DNA from: Ilumatobacteraceae bacterium
Lineage (GTDB): Bacteria > Actinomycetota > Acidimicrobiia > Acidimicrobiales > Ilumatobacteraceae
Assembly: GCA_017859395.1 (NCBI GenBank)
Contig: JAFMNE010000015.1
Span: forward strand, 1-43,804
Length of the DNA: 43,804 bases
Reading direction: 5' to 3'
Part shown: positions 8,953 through 18,628 of the stretch, piece after piece
Numbering within the stretch: the first letter of the stretch is position 1
Layout of the letters: every line of letters begins with the position of its first letter
The notes under the pieces: model-generated
Told to the model about the DNA's origin: nothing
The model's database searches: none
The model's input: the letters and a program-made list of their open reading frames with translations, nothing else
Translations under genes and position numbers: made by a program

Positions 8953-11900
8953 TGCCACGTCGTGACGACATCTCGTCGATCCTCATCATCGGGTCGGGGC
9001 CGATCGTCATCGGTCAGGCGTGCGAGTTCGATTATTCCGGCACCCAGGCCTGTCGCGTGCTCCGCGAGGAGGGCTACCGGGTGATTCTCGCTAATTCGAA
9101 TCCGGCGACGATCATGACCGACCCGGATTTTGCCGATGCGACCTACATCGAACCGTTGACCTGGGAGGTGCTCGCATCGATCATCGAGCGTGAACAACCC
9201 GATGCGGTGTTGCCCACACTCGGCGGCCAGACCGGTCTGAACTTGGCGATGGAACTCTTCGAGCGGGGTCTGATCGGCGCGCCTGGTACCCCCGAGATGA
9301 TCGGGGCGAACGCTGAAGCGATTGCCACCGCCGAGGACCGTCACCAATTCAAAGAGGCCATGTTGGGCATCGGGCTTGATGTACCCAGGTCGGGTATTGC
9401 GCACAACATGGACGATGCGCGCCGTGTGGTCGACGAGATCGGTTTGCCGGTCATTATTCGTCCGGCGTACATCCTCGGTGGTCGTGGCACGGGTATCGCT
9501 GCCACAGTTGAGGAATTCGAACGCGTGGCCGCCAACGGCATCTCCGCCAGCCCCATTTCGGAGATCTTGATCGAAGAGTCGATCGCGGGATGGAAAGAGT
9601 ACGAACTCGAGGTGATGCGCGACCGTGCGGACAATGTTGTGATCATCTGCTCCATCGAGAATGTCGACCCGATGGGGGTGCACACCGGTGACTCGATCAC
9701 CGTGGCGCCGCAGCAGACGCTCACCGATGTCGAGTACCAAGAGATGCGCGATGCCGCCATTGCGTGTATTCGGCGTGTCGGAGTCGAAACGGGCGGATCG
9801 AACGTCCAGTTCGCTGTTGACCCGTCGAGTGGACGTCAGGTGGTCATTGAGATGAATCCCCGGGTGTCGCGTTCCTCGGCGCTGGCGTCAAAGGCCACGG
9901 GATTTCCCATTGCGAAGATTGCGGCTCGGCTCGCCGTTGGATACACCCTCGACGAGATTCCTAACGACATTACCCAGGCCACGCCGGCCAGTTTTGAGCC
10001 GGTGATCGACTACGTGGTCACCAAGATTCCGCGATGGGCATTCGAAAAGCTCCCCGGCACATCAGGCGTGCTCGGCACCCAGATGCAATCGGTCGGTGAG
10101 GTCATGGCGATTGGGCGCACCTTTCCCGAGAGCCTGCAGAAGGCGATGCGTTCACTTGAGCAGGGGCGTCTTGGATTGCTCGGTGATCATGGCAGTGACC
10201 TGTATGAGCAGATCCCCCTCGACGAACTTGAACGTCGTGCAGCCATCGCCACGCCCGATCGCATCGGCCAGGTCGGTGAACTTCTCCGACGGGGTGTTGA
10301 TGTGGACCGCGTGCATGAGATCACCCGGATCGATCTGTGGTTCTGCGATCAGATGGCCATCGTCGCCGATGAGTACCACCACCTCATCGCGCACGGCATG
10401 GACCAGATGACCAGCCGCGATTGGCGCCGGGCAAAGCGCCTGGGGTTTGGTGACGCGCAGTTGGCGCACATGTGGGGCACCACCGAATCGTCGGTGCGTG
10501 CGGCACGGCTGCTCGCCGGCGTGCGGCCGACCTACAAGACGGTGGACACGTGTGCGGCGGAGTTTGCTGCGAACACCCCCTACCACTACTCGACGTGGGA
10601 GGACGAGGACGAGATCGCTCCAAGTGACCGAGAGAAGGTCCTCATTCTGGGATCGGGTCCGAACCGGATCGGTCAGGGTATTGAGTTCGATTACTGCTGC
10701 GTTCACGCCTCGTTCGCGCTCGCGGATGCCGGTTACGAGACCATCATGTTGAACTGCAATCCCGAGACGGTGTCCACGGATTACGACACCAGTGACCGGT
10801 TATATTTCGAACCGCTCACGATCGAAGACGTGATGAATGTGATCGATGCGGAGTCGCCGATGCGGGTGGTGGTATCGCTCGGAGGGCAGACCCCGTTGAA
10901 ACTCGCTGGCGACCTGCCGCCAGAGCTGGTCGCAGGGACCTCGGCCGCATCGATCGATGCCGCCGAGGACCGCGAACTGTGGAACCGCATGTGTGACGAA
11001 TTGCAGATCCCACAGCCCCCGGGTGGAACAGCCCACGACCTTGACTCTGCGCGGGCTATCTGTGCCGACGTTGGCTATCCGGTGCTGGTGAGGCCGAGCT
11101 ACGTGCTCGGTGGCCGGGCGATGCAGATCGTGCATGATGACGATCATCTCGCGCGGGCAATGGCCGAACTGGCTGGCGACGGCGCGCTCGGTCGTGAGGG
11201 TGGTCTCTCCGCCGAACGGCCGGTGCTGATCGACCGATTCCTCGCCTCGGCGATTGAGGTCGATGTTGACGCCATCAGGGATCACACCGGAGAGGTGCTC
11301 ATCGGTGGCGTGATGGAACACGTCGAAGAAGCCGGCGTGCACAGCGGCGATTCGGCCTGTGCGATACCTCCGCAGACCCTGCCCGACTGGGTGGTGGAGG
11401 TGATCCGGTCCTACACCGCTGCGATCGCCGAACGACTCGATGTGCGCGGATTGATCAATGTGCAATTCGCTGTGGTGGGCACCACGGTGTACGTCATCGA
11501 GGCCAATCCTCGCGCATCGCGAACGGTGCCGTTTGTCGCGAAGGCCACCGGGGTGCCGTTGGTCAAAGTTGCGGCACGGGTCATGCTCGGGGCGACCTTG
11601 GCCGAGCTACGCGCCGAGGGCCTGCTCGGCGACCCCGTTGGAGGGCATGTGGCGGTGAAAGAAGCGGTGCTGCCCTTTAACCGCTTCCCCGAGGTCGACC
11701 CGGCACTTGGGCCCGAGATGCGTTCCACGGGCGAGGTCATGGGAATCGACCGCACGTTTGGTCGAGCCTTCTTCAAGGCCGAACTCGCCGCTGGCATGCT
11801 GTTGCCATCGACGGGCACCGTGTTCTTGTCGCTCAACGATCATGACAAGCCCGCAGGGATCGTGGTCGCCCGGCGCATGGTGGAGCGTGGCCTTCGCATC

Positions 11901-12227
11901 GTCGCGACCGAGGGAACCGCCGACCACCTGCGGCGCTATGGCGTGCCGGTGGACCAGGTGCTGTCAAAGGTCACCGATGACGACACAGGGCCAAACGCGG
12001 TCGACCTGATCGCCTCCGGAGGTATCGACTTTGTCGTCAATACGCCGCGTGGCTCATCGGGGCGCAGCGACGGCGAGCAAATCCGGACTGCTGCGACAGC
12101 ACACGGCGTTGGCTGCGTGACCACGGTCGCAGCCGCACTTGCCGCAGTGCAGGGGCTCGCCGAGACCGCCGGTCAACCCCTTGATGTGATGACGCTGCAG
12201 GAGTACCACGGGCGTGCCACGGTCTGA
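8952..12227 (+). CDS. carB: Carbamoyl-phosphate synthase large subunit
   Basis: Makes carbamoyl phosphate from bicarbonate, ammonia and two ATP. At 1091 residues it has the full layout: two homologous ATP-grasp halves, each opening with a GSGPxxIGQxxEFDY motif (near the start, and again after [19 protein letters not shown]), and a C-terminal MGS-like allosteric domain. ATP-grasp landmarks such as [28 protein letters not shown] and [18 protein letters not shown] are present. The ATG at 8952 sits 6 nt after GGAGG and overlaps the carA stop by one base; a GTG one codon earlier is possible. Confidence 0.97.
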   Translation: MPRRDDISSILIIGSGPIVIGQACEFDYSGTQACRVLREEGYRVILANSNPATIMTDPDFADATYIEPLTWEVLASIIEREQPDAVLPTLGGQTGLNLAMELFERGLIGAPGTPEMIGANAEAIATAEDRHQFKEAMLGIGLDVPRSGIAHNMDDARRVVDEIGLPVIIRPAYILGGRGTGIAATVEEFERVAANGISASPISEILIEESIAGWKEYELEVMRDRADNVVIICSIENVDPMGVHTGDSITVAPQQTLTDVEYQEMRDAAIACIRRVGVETGGSNVQFAVDPSSGRQVVIEMNPRVSRSSALASKATGFPIAKIAARLAVGYTLDEIPNDITQATPASFEPVIDYVVTKIPRWAFEKLPGTSGVLGTQMQSVGEVMAIGRTFPESLQKAMRSLEQGRLGLLGDHGSDLYEQIPLDELERRAAIATPDRIGQVGELLRRGVDVDRVHEITRIDLWFCDQMAIVADEYHHLIAHGMDQMTSRDWRRAKRLGFGDAQLAHMWGTTESSVRAARLLAGVRPTYKTVDTCAAEFAANTPYHYSTWEDEDEIAPSDREKVLILGSGPNRIGQGIEFDYCCVHASFALADAGYETIMLNCNPETVSTDYDTSDRLYFEPLTIEDVMNVIDAESPMRVVVSLGGQTPLKLAGDLPPELVAGTSAASIDAAEDRELWNRMCDELQIPQPPGGTAHDLDSARAICADVGYPVLVRPSYVLGGRAMQIVHDDDHLARAMAELAGDGALGREGGLSAERPVLIDRFLASAIEVDVDAIRDHTGEVLIGGVMEHVEEAGVHSGDSACAIPPQTLPDWVVEVIRSYTAAIAERLDVRGLINVQFAVVGTTVYVIEANPRASRTVPFVAKATGVPLVKVAARVMLGATLAELRAEGLLGDPVGGHVAVKEAVLPFNRFPEVDPALGPEMRSTGEVMGIDRTFGRAFFKAELAAGMLLPSTGTVFLSLNDHDKPAGIVVARRMVERGLRIVATEGTADHLRRYGVPVDQVLSKVTDDDTGPNAVDLIASGGIDFVVNTPRGSSGRSDGEQIRTAATAHGVGCVTTVAAALAAVQGLAETAGQPLDVMTLQEYHGRATV

Positions 12228-13149
12228 CTCGCCGGTCGTTGAGTGCGATGTGCACGTCGGTGACGTGCATCTGCGATCGCCGATGATGACGGCATCGGGT
12301 ACGGCGGGATACGGCGCGGAGCTGCTCGGCCACTTCGATGTGGCGCGGCTCGGTGCCGTGGTCACAAAATCACTGGCCCCTTATGAATGGGAGGGCAACC
12401 CGGCGCCGCGCCTTCACCCGGTCGGTGCTGGAATGATTAACGCTGTTGGTCTGCAGGGGCCGGGGGTCGAGTACTGGTTGCACAACCTCCTGCCGCCGCT
12501 CGTGGAGGCCGGCGCGGCTGTGGTCTGTTCGATCTGGGGGCGCAGCGTGGACGACTACGCCCGGGCAGCCGACATGCTCGCGCAAGCGCCAAGCGAGGTG
12601 ATCGCTGTAGAGGTGAACCTGTCGTGCCCCAATCTTGAGGGACGTGGATCGATATTTGCCCACGACGCCGCATTGTCGGCCGAGGTCATGGATGCGTGTT
12701 CGGTGGCAGGCCGGCCGCTGTGGGCAAAACTCAGCCCGAACACGGATCGCATTGTTGATGTGGCCGGTGCCGTCGTTGACGCTGGCGCTGATGCACTCAC
12801 CCTGGTCAACACCCTTCTTGGTCTCGCCATCGATCCGCAGACGCGGCGGCCGGCCCTCGGCAATGGCGGAGGTGGGCTGTCGGGCCCACCGGTGCATGCC
12901 GTCGCCGTGCGAGCCATCGCCGACGTTCATCGGGCAATGCCCACGGTGCCGATCATCGGCGTTGGCGGTATCAGCACCGGTTGGGATGCCATCGAGATGA
13001 TGCTGGTGGGTGCCAGCGCCGTGCAGGTCGGCACAGCGTCGTTTGTCGACCCGCGTGCCCCGCTGCGTATCGCTGCGGAGATGGTGCGATGGGCGCGCGA
13101 CAATGGTGTGGAGCGCCTCGGGGACCTCACAGGTTCCGCCATCGGATGA
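12214..13149 (+). CDS. pyrD: Dihydroorotate dehydrogenase, class 1 (PyrDB-like)
   Basis: Oxidises dihydroorotate to orotate in a soluble FMN barrel of 311 residues. The class 1 active-site Cys appears in [12 protein letters not shown] (about residues 130-141). FMN contacts include [10 protein letters not shown] and [29 protein letters not shown]. The sequence resembles class 1B enzymes, which normally pair with the iron-sulfur/FAD subunit PyrK; no pyrK is in this window. The GTG start lies within the last codons of carB, a 14-nt overlap. In many actinobacteria this slot holds pyrF, which is not seen here. Electron acceptor and partner are unknown. Confidence 0.9.
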   Translation: MPRSDSPVVECDVHVGDVHLRSPMMTASGTAGYGAELLGHFDVARLGAVVTKSLAPYEWEGNPAPRLHPVGAGMINAVGLQGPGVEYWLHNLLPPLVEAGAAVVCSIWGRSVDDYARAADMLAQAPSEVIAVEVNLSCPNLEGRGSIFAHDAALSAEVMDACSVAGRPLWAKLSPNTDRIVDVAGAVVDAGADALTLVNTLLGLAIDPQTRRPALGNGGGGLSGPPVHAVAVRAIADVHRAMPTVPIIGVGGISTGWDAIEMMLVGASAVQVGTASFVDPRAPLRIAAEMVRWARDNGVERLGDLTGSAIG

Positions 13150-13160
13150 GTTGCACTGGC

Positions 13161-13166
13161 TAGCGT
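13161..13166 (+). promoter_or_regulatory. Candidate -10 (TAGCGT) for mihF
   Basis: TAGCGT followed by 6 nt and then the mihF ATG at 13173, with no Shine-Dalgarno in between. This fits a leaderless promoter in the 23-nt gap after pyrD and would let mihF and its followers be made without the PyrR-controlled transcript. Confidence 0.45.
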
Positions 13167-13172
13167 CTGGGC

Positions 13173-13484
13173 ATGACATCTCCTCCGTCCCTCACCCCCG
13201 AGCAGCGGGAGGCGGCACTCGCCAAGGCTGCTGCCGCTCGGGCTGCGCGTGCCGAGATCAAGGCTCGGCTGAAGATGGGTTCGCTGACCCTCGCCGAGGT
13301 ACTGGCCTCTGATGACGTCAACATCCACAAGATGAAAGTCCTTGCCATGCTCGAATCTCTGCCGAAGGTCGGCAAGGTAAAGGCACGGCGCATCATGGAT
13401 GAGATCGGTATTGCGGAGAACCGGCGCATCCAGGGTCTCGGAGCGCAGCAGCGCACGGCGCTGCTCGACCGTCTCGGTGGTTGA
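13173..13484 (+). CDS. mihF: Actinobacterial integration host factor mIHF
   Basis: A 103-residue basic DNA-binding protein of the actinobacterial mIHF family, unrelated in sequence to the IhfA/IhfB heterodimer. The N-terminal alpha-helical arm is Ala/Arg-rich (EQREAALAKAAAARAARAEI). It is followed by the typical KMGSLTLAEVLA and a helix-two-turn-helix segment (LPKVGKVKARRIMDEIGIAENRRIQGLG). The family shapes the nucleoid and assists site-specific recombination. The neighbour gmk is the usual partner in this phylum. Its end overlaps the gmk start by 8 nt. Confidence 0.93.
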   Translation: MTSPPSLTPEQREAALAKAAAARAARAEIKARLKMGSLTLAEVLASDDVNIHKMKVLAMLESLPKVGKVKARRIMDEIGIAENRRIQGLGAQQRTALLDRLGG

Positions 13485-14082
13485 GGGGGCATCAACGTCG
13501 GTTGGTGACGGTCTGGTGATCGTCGTCTCCGGCCCGGGCGGTGTGGGCAAAGGAACGATCGTCGAACTGCTTGTGGCCCGCGACCCTCGACTGCATCTCA
13601 GTCGCTCGTGGACAACCCGCGACCGGCGACCTGGCGAGTCCGACCAGGCGTACGTCTTTGCGTCGCCAGAGCAGTTTGAGGAGCGCATCGCGGCGGGTGG
13701 TTTTTTGGAGTGGACCGAATTCATCGGCAACTACTACGGCACGCCACACCCGGACCCCGACGATCTGCATCAACGAGATCTGGTGCTAGAGATCGAACTC
13801 GACGGTGCCCAGCAGGTCAAGGCGGCATACCCCGAAGCAGTGCTGTTGTTTCTGCTGCCGCCCTCTCGCGAGGAGCAGGAGCGGCGGCTTCGCGGACGGG
13901 GCGATCCGAACGACAAAGTCTTCGCGCGATTACGCAAGGCCGAGTCCGAAGAGCCCATCGGCCGGCAAATCGCCGACCACGTGGTCGTGAACGATCGATT
14001 GAGCGACACCGTTGATGAGATGTTGTCGATCATCGCGTCGGAGAGGGATCAGCGCCGTTCAGGATTAGGATCGGCGTCGTGA
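13477..14082 (+). CDS. gmk: Guanylate kinase
   Basis: Phosphorylates GMP to GDP. The P-loop is SGPGGVGKGT (18-27); the family usually has GPSG, so the second position is Gly instead of Ser. GMP-binding features include SWTTRDRRPGE and an EFIGNYYGTP segment, and the lid region contains RLRGRGDPND. The GTG at 13477 is chosen because it gives 201 residues, the usual size, and overlaps mihF for coupling. The frame is open further upstream, but that stretch is a shadow of mihF. A GTG at 13516 would leave almost no residues before the first strand. Confidence 0.92.
   Translation: MVEGASTSVGDGLVIVVSGPGGVGKGTIVELLVARDPRLHLSRSWTTRDRRPGESDQAYVFASPEQFEERIAAGGFLEWTEFIGNYYGTPHPDPDDLHQRDLVLEIELDGAQQVKAAYPEAVLLFLLPPSREEQERRLRGRGDPNDKVFARLRKAESEEPIGRQIADHVVVNDRLSDTVDEMLSIIASERDQRRSGLGSAS
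14066..14071 (+). promoter_or_regulatory. Candidate -10 (TAGGAT) for rpoZ
   Basis: TAGGAT inside the 3' end of gmk, then 7 nt, then the rpoZ GTG at 14079. It has the same spacing as the def, hisG and pheS elements and would yield a leaderless rpoZ mRNA. Confidence 0.45.
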
Positions 14083-14414
14083 GCGCCACCCACGACTCCA
14101 TGACGAATCCTCCGGTCGAGAACCTTCTCGCCCGTGTCGACTCAAAGTTCGAATTGGTCACCCTTGCCGCCCGTCGGGCCCGTGACATCAACTCCTACTT
14201 CAATCAGCTCGGTGGCGGTCTTGGTCATATGGTGCCGCCGCAGGTGTCAACCACTGCACGCAAGCCGCTCAGCGTCGCCTTCGAGGAAATCAACGCCGAC
14301 AAGATCGTCCGTGGCGAAGCTCAGGTCGATGTCTCGAGCGATGAGTTCGATTTGCCCACCGGCGACATCGGTGCCGAGGACGGCGACGATGACGGCGGCG
14401 ACGTCCCTGCCTGA
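14079..14414 (+). CDS. rpoZ: RNA polymerase omega subunit
   Basis: A small subunit that helps fold and assemble the beta' chain of RNA polymerase. Core omega features are PPVENLLARVDSKFELVTLAARRARDIN and a C-terminal acidic tail (EDGDDDGGD). The segment GGGLGHMVPPQV with a following KPLSVAFEEI is typical of actinobacterial omega. The protein is 111 residues. The GTG start overlaps the gmk stop (GTGA) and is 7 nt after a TAGGAT element; an internal ATG at 14100 would remove only seven residues. Confidence 0.92.
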   Translation: MSATHDSMTNPPVENLLARVDSKFELVTLAARRARDINSYFNQLGGGLGHMVPPQVSTTARKPLSVAFEEINADKIVRGEAQVDVSSDEFDLPTGDIGAEDGDDDGGDVPA

Positions 14415-15615
14415 GTCCGCCACACCGCTCGCCGGAGCGCGGATCGTCCTCGGGGTATCCGGCGGGATCGCCGCGTACAAGTCCGTCGAGGTCTGCCGCC
14501 GTCTGGTCGATGCGGGGGCGCATGTCACCCCGGTGATGACCGAAGGGGCAACGCATTTCCTCGGCCCCACCACGTTGACCGCCCTCGCCTCCGAACCGGT
14601 TCGCACGAGTTTGTGGGAGGGCGCCGACGCCATTCCTCATACCCGTCTCGGCCAGACCGCTGACCTCGTTGTGGTGGCCCCGTGCACCGCGCGGGTGGTG
14701 TCGGCATATGCACACGGGCTGTCCACCGATTTGTTGACAAACATCTTGATTGCCACGCGCGCACCGGTGGTGGTCGCCCCCGCCATGCACACCGAAATGT
14801 GGGAACACCCGGCGGTGGCGGCCAACATTGAACTGCTCGCGGCTCGCGGGGTTCATATCGTTCCTCCCGAGGTCGGTCGACTCGCCGGTGGCGATGTGGG
14901 GGCTGGCCGACTTGCTGACCCAGCGACGATTGTGGCGGCAGCAACTGCGGCGCTCGGTCCACGTGATTTTTCGGGTCTCCGCGTTGTCGTGACCGCAGGT
15001 GGCACGCGTGAACCCATTGATGCGGTGCGGGTGATCGCCAACCGGTCATCGGGCCGCCAAGGGCACGCATTGGCCGCCGAGGCTCAGCGTCGAGGTGCGG
15101 CGGTGACGTTGATTACCGCCGCTGAACGTGTGGCACCGGCAGGGGTTGACGTGGTGCGTGTCGAGACCGCCGAGGAGATGCGCGCGGCGGTGCATGCGGT
15201 TGCGGACGCCGACGTCATTGTGATGTCGGCAGCAGTCGCGGACTTCCGCCCGGTTGCGCCTCAAGAAGCGAAGATCAAGAAAGCCGACGGCATTCCGACG
15301 ATCGAACTCGAACCGACCATCGACATACTTGCCGAACTTGGTGCGTCGCGACGGCCCGCCACAACCCTGGTCGGATTTGCCGCCGAAACCAGCGATGTCG
15401 AGGCCTATGCACGGGCGAAGCTGGTAGCCAAGGGCGCCGATCTCATCGTCGCAAACGATGTGTCTGCAGACGATGTGGGCTTTGGCCACACCACCAATGC
15501 GGTCACGCTCGTTGCTGCGGACGGAGTGGTGCGCGACATTGCGCTGACATCGAAAGACGCGGTGTCTGTTGCCGTCTTCGACGAGGTGGCTAGGATTCGC
15601 TCAACGGTGCGGTAG
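14389..15615 (+). CDS. coaBC: Phosphopantothenoylcysteine synthetase/decarboxylase
   Basis: A bifunctional coenzyme A enzyme: CoaB ligates cysteine to phosphopantothenate and CoaC decarboxylates the product. The N-terminal flavoprotein domain has GVSGGIAAYKSVEVCRRL and PAMHTEMW. The family motif is written PxMNxxMW, so Asn is His here. The lid region GRLAGGDVGAGR also lacks the Cys known from E. coli Dfp; both changes, as I recall, are seen in other actinobacterial CoaBC proteins. The CoaB domain shows VTAGGTREPIDAVRVIANRSSG, SAAVADFRP and KIKK. The ATG at 14389 (MTAATSLPES) overlaps rpoZ by 26 nt and gives 408 residues. Confidence 0.93.
   Translation: MTAATSLPESATPLAGARIVLGVSGGIAAYKSVEVCRRLVDAGAHVTPVMTEGATHFLGPTTLTALASEPVRTSLWEGADAIPHTRLGQTADLVVVAPCTARVVSAYAHGLSTDLLTNILIATRAPVVVAPAMHTEMWEHPAVAANIELLAARGVHIVPPEVGRLAGGDVGAGRLADPATIVAAATAALGPRDFSGLRVVVTAGGTREPIDAVRVIANRSSGRQGHALAAEAQRRGAAVTLITAAERVAPAGVDVVRVETAEEMRAAVHAVADADVIVMSAAVADFRPVAPQEAKIKKADGIPTIELEPTIDILAELGASRRPATTLVGFAAETSDVEAYARAKLVAKGADLIVANDVSADDVGFGHTTNAVTLVAADGVVRDIALTSKDAVSVAVFDEVARIRSTVR
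15569..15596 (+). promoter_or_regulatory. Candidate metK promoter inside coaBC
   Basis: TTGCCG (15569-15574), 16 nt, then TAGGAT (15591-15596). The start would be near 15603, giving metK a leader of about 100 nt that contains a 6-bp hairpin (CTCACG 15624-15629 with CGTGAG 15642-15647). The leader does not match a SAM riboswitch class I recognise. Confidence 0.35.
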
Positions 15616-15703
15616 GCAGATGCCTCACGCGTCGACCCACACGTGAGTCTTCCGCGCCCCTGCGTGCGGCACCGGCGGACCCAGACGAGTTTGAGGAGTC
15701 GAC

Positions 15704-16891
15704 GTGGCACGTTGGACATTCACATCTGAGAGCGTGACCGAGGGTCACCCCGACAAGGTTGCTGACCAGGTCAGCGACGCGATTCTGGACGCCATTCTCG
15801 AGAGCGACCCGCATGGACGGGTGGCCTGCGAGACGATGGTGACCACCGGTTTGTGTGTGGTTGCCGGTGAAATCACCACTCAGGGTTACGTCGAGATCCC
15901 CAAAATTGTTCGTGACACCATCACGTCCATCGGGTACAACGATGCACACGCAGGATTTGATGGCAACACCTGCGGTGTGATCGTGTCGATCGACGAACAA
16001 AGTGGCGATATCGCCCAGGGCGTCGATGACTCCGAAGAAGTTCGCTCGGCCGGCGCGACCGATGATGAACTCGACCGCCAGGGCGCCGGCGACCAGGGAA
16101 TGATGTTCGGGTACGCCTGCGACGAGACCCCTGATCTCATGCCGTTGCCGATCTGGACCGCCCATCGTCTTGCTGAACGCCTCGCCGATGTGCGCCATTC
16201 AGGTCAGGTGCCGTATTTGCGGCCCGATGGCAAGACGCAGGTCACCTACGTGTACGAGGACAACCGACCGGTCGCGTTGGCCAATGTGGTGGTGTCAACT
16301 CAGCACGCAGAAGGAATTGACCGCGACACCGTGATCCGTCCCGATCTCATCGAGCAGGTCATCCGGCCGACGTTGCCCGAGCAGTTCGCCGATGACGACT
16401 ACGACATCTTTGTGAACCCCACTGGCCGCTTTGTGATCGGTGGGCCACAGGGTGACTGCGGCCTCACCGGCCGCAAGATCATCGTCGACACCTATGGCGG
16501 CATGGGTCGTCATGGCGGTGGCGCCTTTAGTGGCAAGGACCCGTCGAAGGTTGACCGTTCCGCGGCCTACGCCGCGCGCTGGGTCGCCAAACATGTCGTC
16601 GCCTCTGGCGCTGCCAGCCGATGCGAGATCCAGGTGGCCTACGCAATCGGCGTGGCGCATCCGATGAGCATCCTTGTGAACACCTTTGGCACCGAGACTG
16701 TGGCTCCCGACAGCATCGAGTCTGCTGTGCGCGAGGTGTTCGACCTGCGCCCCGGGGCCATCGTGCGCGATCTGGACCTGTTGAAGCCCGGCTACCGCGC
16801 AACGGCGGCCTACGGGCATTTTGGCCGGCCAGGTTTCAGTTGGGAGACGTTGTCGCGTCTCGACGAGTTCACGTCCGCCGTCGGCCTCTGA
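15704..16891 (+). CDS. metK: S-adenosylmethionine synthetase
   Basis: Forms S-adenosylmethionine from methionine and ATP. The 395-residue protein has all family signatures: [20 protein letters not shown] at the N-terminus, the hexapeptide GAGDQG followed by MMFGYA, and [22 protein letters not shown]. The GTG start is supported by GAGGAG about 6 nt upstream. It is followed directly by priA, whose GTG begins at the next base after the stop. It supplies methyl donor to the rRNA methyltransferases encoded nearby. Confidence 0.97.
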   Translation: MARWTFTSESVTEGHPDKVADQVSDAILDAILESDPHGRVACETMVTTGLCVVAGEITTQGYVEIPKIVRDTITSIGYNDAHAGFDGNTCGVIVSIDEQSGDIAQGVDDSEEVRSAGATDDELDRQGAGDQGMMFGYACDETPDLMPLPIWTAHRLAERLADVRHSGQVPYLRPDGKTQVTYVYEDNRPVALANVVVSTQHAEGIDRDTVIRPDLIEQVIRPTLPEQFADDDYDIFVNPTGRFVIGGPQGDCGLTGRKIIVDTYGGMGRHGGGAFSGKDPSKVDRSAAYAARWVAKHVVASGAASRCEIQVAYAIGVAHPMSILVNTFGTETVAPDSIESAVREVFDLRPGAIVRDLDLLKPGYRATAAYGHFGRPGFSWETLSRLDEFTSAVGL

Positions 16892-18628
16892 GTGGACCAG
16901 CCGGCTCGCGCGGTCAGGGTCCTTCCCGACACCTCCGGTCCGGATAAGGAATTCGACTATCTCCTCCCCGCTACCACCGGGGCTCAGATCGGCAGCCCCG
17001 TGCGGATTGACCTTGGTGGTCGTCGTGTCGGCGGGTGGGTCGTGGCGACCGATGTCGATGTTGATCACACCGCCAGCCTGAAGCCCGTTGCCCTGGTTGC
17101 GGGTATCGGGCCGGACGCCGAAGTGATTGAGTTGTGTGCCTGGGCGGCACACCGCTGGTCTGGACGGCGATCCCAATTTCTTGTGACTGCGTCACCGTCG
17201 CGTCGCGTTGCTGCAGCGACATCGCCGATGCACTCAGGCATGCAGCCGTCACCAGAATCTCCAGCGACGGCCCGTCTTCTCGCCGGTGGTGGGGGAGTGC
17301 TGCAGCTCCCTCCCTGCAGCGATCCGTTGCCGGCGGTGTGGGCAGCGTTGGGGTGCGGTCCCGTGTTGGTTGTCGTGCCCGGTGTCGATGATGCCGCCCT
17401 GTTGGCGGCGCGCGTTCGGCGTGCGGGTCCAACGGTTGCGCTCTGGCCCGACGAGTTCGCTGCGGCAGCCGGTGGAGTCGACGTGGTGATCGGCACCCGT
17501 TCGGCGGCCTTTGCACGTGTGGACTCCTTGGGCGCCATCGTGCTCATCGACGAACACGATGAGCGGTTGCAGTCCGAAGCTGCCCCCACCTGGCATGCGC
17601 GAGACGTACTCGCACACCGGGCACATCGCCGCGGGATTCCCTTCATCGCCACGTCGCCGGTGCCAACACCAGAGGCACTCATCGGCCGCGCGGTAGAAAT
17701 TCCATCAGAGCAACGCCGACGTCGTGGATGGTCCGACATTGTCGTCGTCGAGCGAGGCGGCGCCGAGCCCTGGGCTCGTTCGCTGCTGTCGTCAGAACTC
17801 ATCGCCGAACTTCGTGACGTGACGCGCCGCGTGATCGCGATCGTGAACGTCACCGGCCGATCGGCCCTCATGGCATGCGCCGTGTGCAGCGAATTGGCCC
17901 GCTGCGAGCGCTGTGGTCACGCGGTGCGCTCGGTCGCACGATCCACGTTGGTGTGTCGGGCCTGTGCGATGGAGCGCCCGTTGGTCTGCACCGCCTGCGG
18001 GAGTGGCCGCTTTCGCAATCTTCGACCGGGGGTCGACCGGATAGCTGAAGAGTTCGCTGCTGCAGCAGGGCGCGAGGTTGTCGTGGCAACCGCCGCAAGT
18101 GACCTTGAGCGTCTCCCGGCAATGGGGGCCGACGTGGTCGTGGGTACCGAGGCTGCTCTGCACCGGGTGCGTGCAGCAGACACGGTGGCCATTATCGATG
18201 CCGATGCCGAACTGTTGGCTCCGCGGTTCCGTGCCGGCGCGCAGTTCCTCGGGTTGGTGGCCACCGCGGCGCGTCGTGCGGGTCCGGCTGATGCGGGTGG
18301 TCGTGTGATGATCCAGACCTCGCTGGTTGAGCACCCGGTCATCCGCGCGCTCGCCAACTACGACCCCACCATGGCATCAGACGCAGATATCGCATTGCGG
18401 CGCACACTTGGTCTGCCGCCATTTGGTGCCCTCGCAGTAGTGAGTGGGGCGGGGGCGTCTGGATTTGCCGACGGGGTCGACCGGGCACATGCGCAGGTCG
18501 TCAGCGATGCTGATCATTACCTGGTGCGGGCCGCCGACGCCGATGAGTTGGCTGCAGGCTTAGCCACTGCGGAGCGCCCAGCGGGTCAGCGACTGCGGGT
18601 CGCGGTGGATCCGGCACGGGGTTCATGA
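16892..18628 (+). CDS. priA: PriA-like replication restart protein, helicase-degenerate
   Basis: A 578-residue protein with the PriA layout: an N-terminal 3'-DNA-binding domain (RVLPDTSGPDKEFDYLLP), a helicase-like core, and a zinc-binding insert of eight Cys residues (329, 332, 338, 341, 355, 358, 366, 369). The Walker A loop (GSGKT) expected in the first half of the core is absent; the equivalent stretch reads LLAGGGGVLQLPP. The DEAH box is reduced to IDEHDE (219-224). This degeneration is known for actinobacterial PriA, which probably assists primosome assembly without unwinding. It follows metK with no gap and its end overlaps the convergent methyltransferase gene by 43 nt. Confidence 0.85.
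   Translation: MDQPARAVRVLPDTSGPDKEFDYLLPATTGAQIGSPVRIDLGGRRVGGWVVATDVDVDHTASLKPVALVAGIGPDAEVIELCAWAAHRWSGRRSQFLVTASPSRRVAAATSPMHSGMQPSPESPATARLLAGGGGVLQLPPCSDPLPAVWAALGCGPVLVVVPGVDDAALLAARVRRAGPTVALWPDEFAAAAGGVDVVIGTRSAAFARVDSLGAIVLIDEHDERLQSEAAPTWHARDVLAHRAHRRGIPFIATSPVPTPEALIGRAVEIPSEQRRRRGWSDIVVVERGGAEPWARSLLSSELIAELRDVTRRVIAIVNVTGRSALMACAVCSELARCERCGHAVRSVARSTLVCRACAMERPLVCTACGSGRFRNLRPGVDRIAEEFAAAAGREVVVATAASDLERLPAMGADVVVGTEAALHRVRAADTVAIIDADAELLAPRFRAGAQFLGLVATAARRAGPADAGGRVMIQTSLVEHPVIRALANYDPTMASDADIALRRTLGLPPFGALAVVSGAGASGFADGVDRAHAQVVSDADHYLVRAADADELAAGLATAERPAGQRLRVAVDPARGS

Noticed and set aside
15616-15703. SAM riboswitch upstream of metK
   Set aside because: None of the conserved cores I know (SAM-I, II, III, IV) is visible; only a short hairpin remains.
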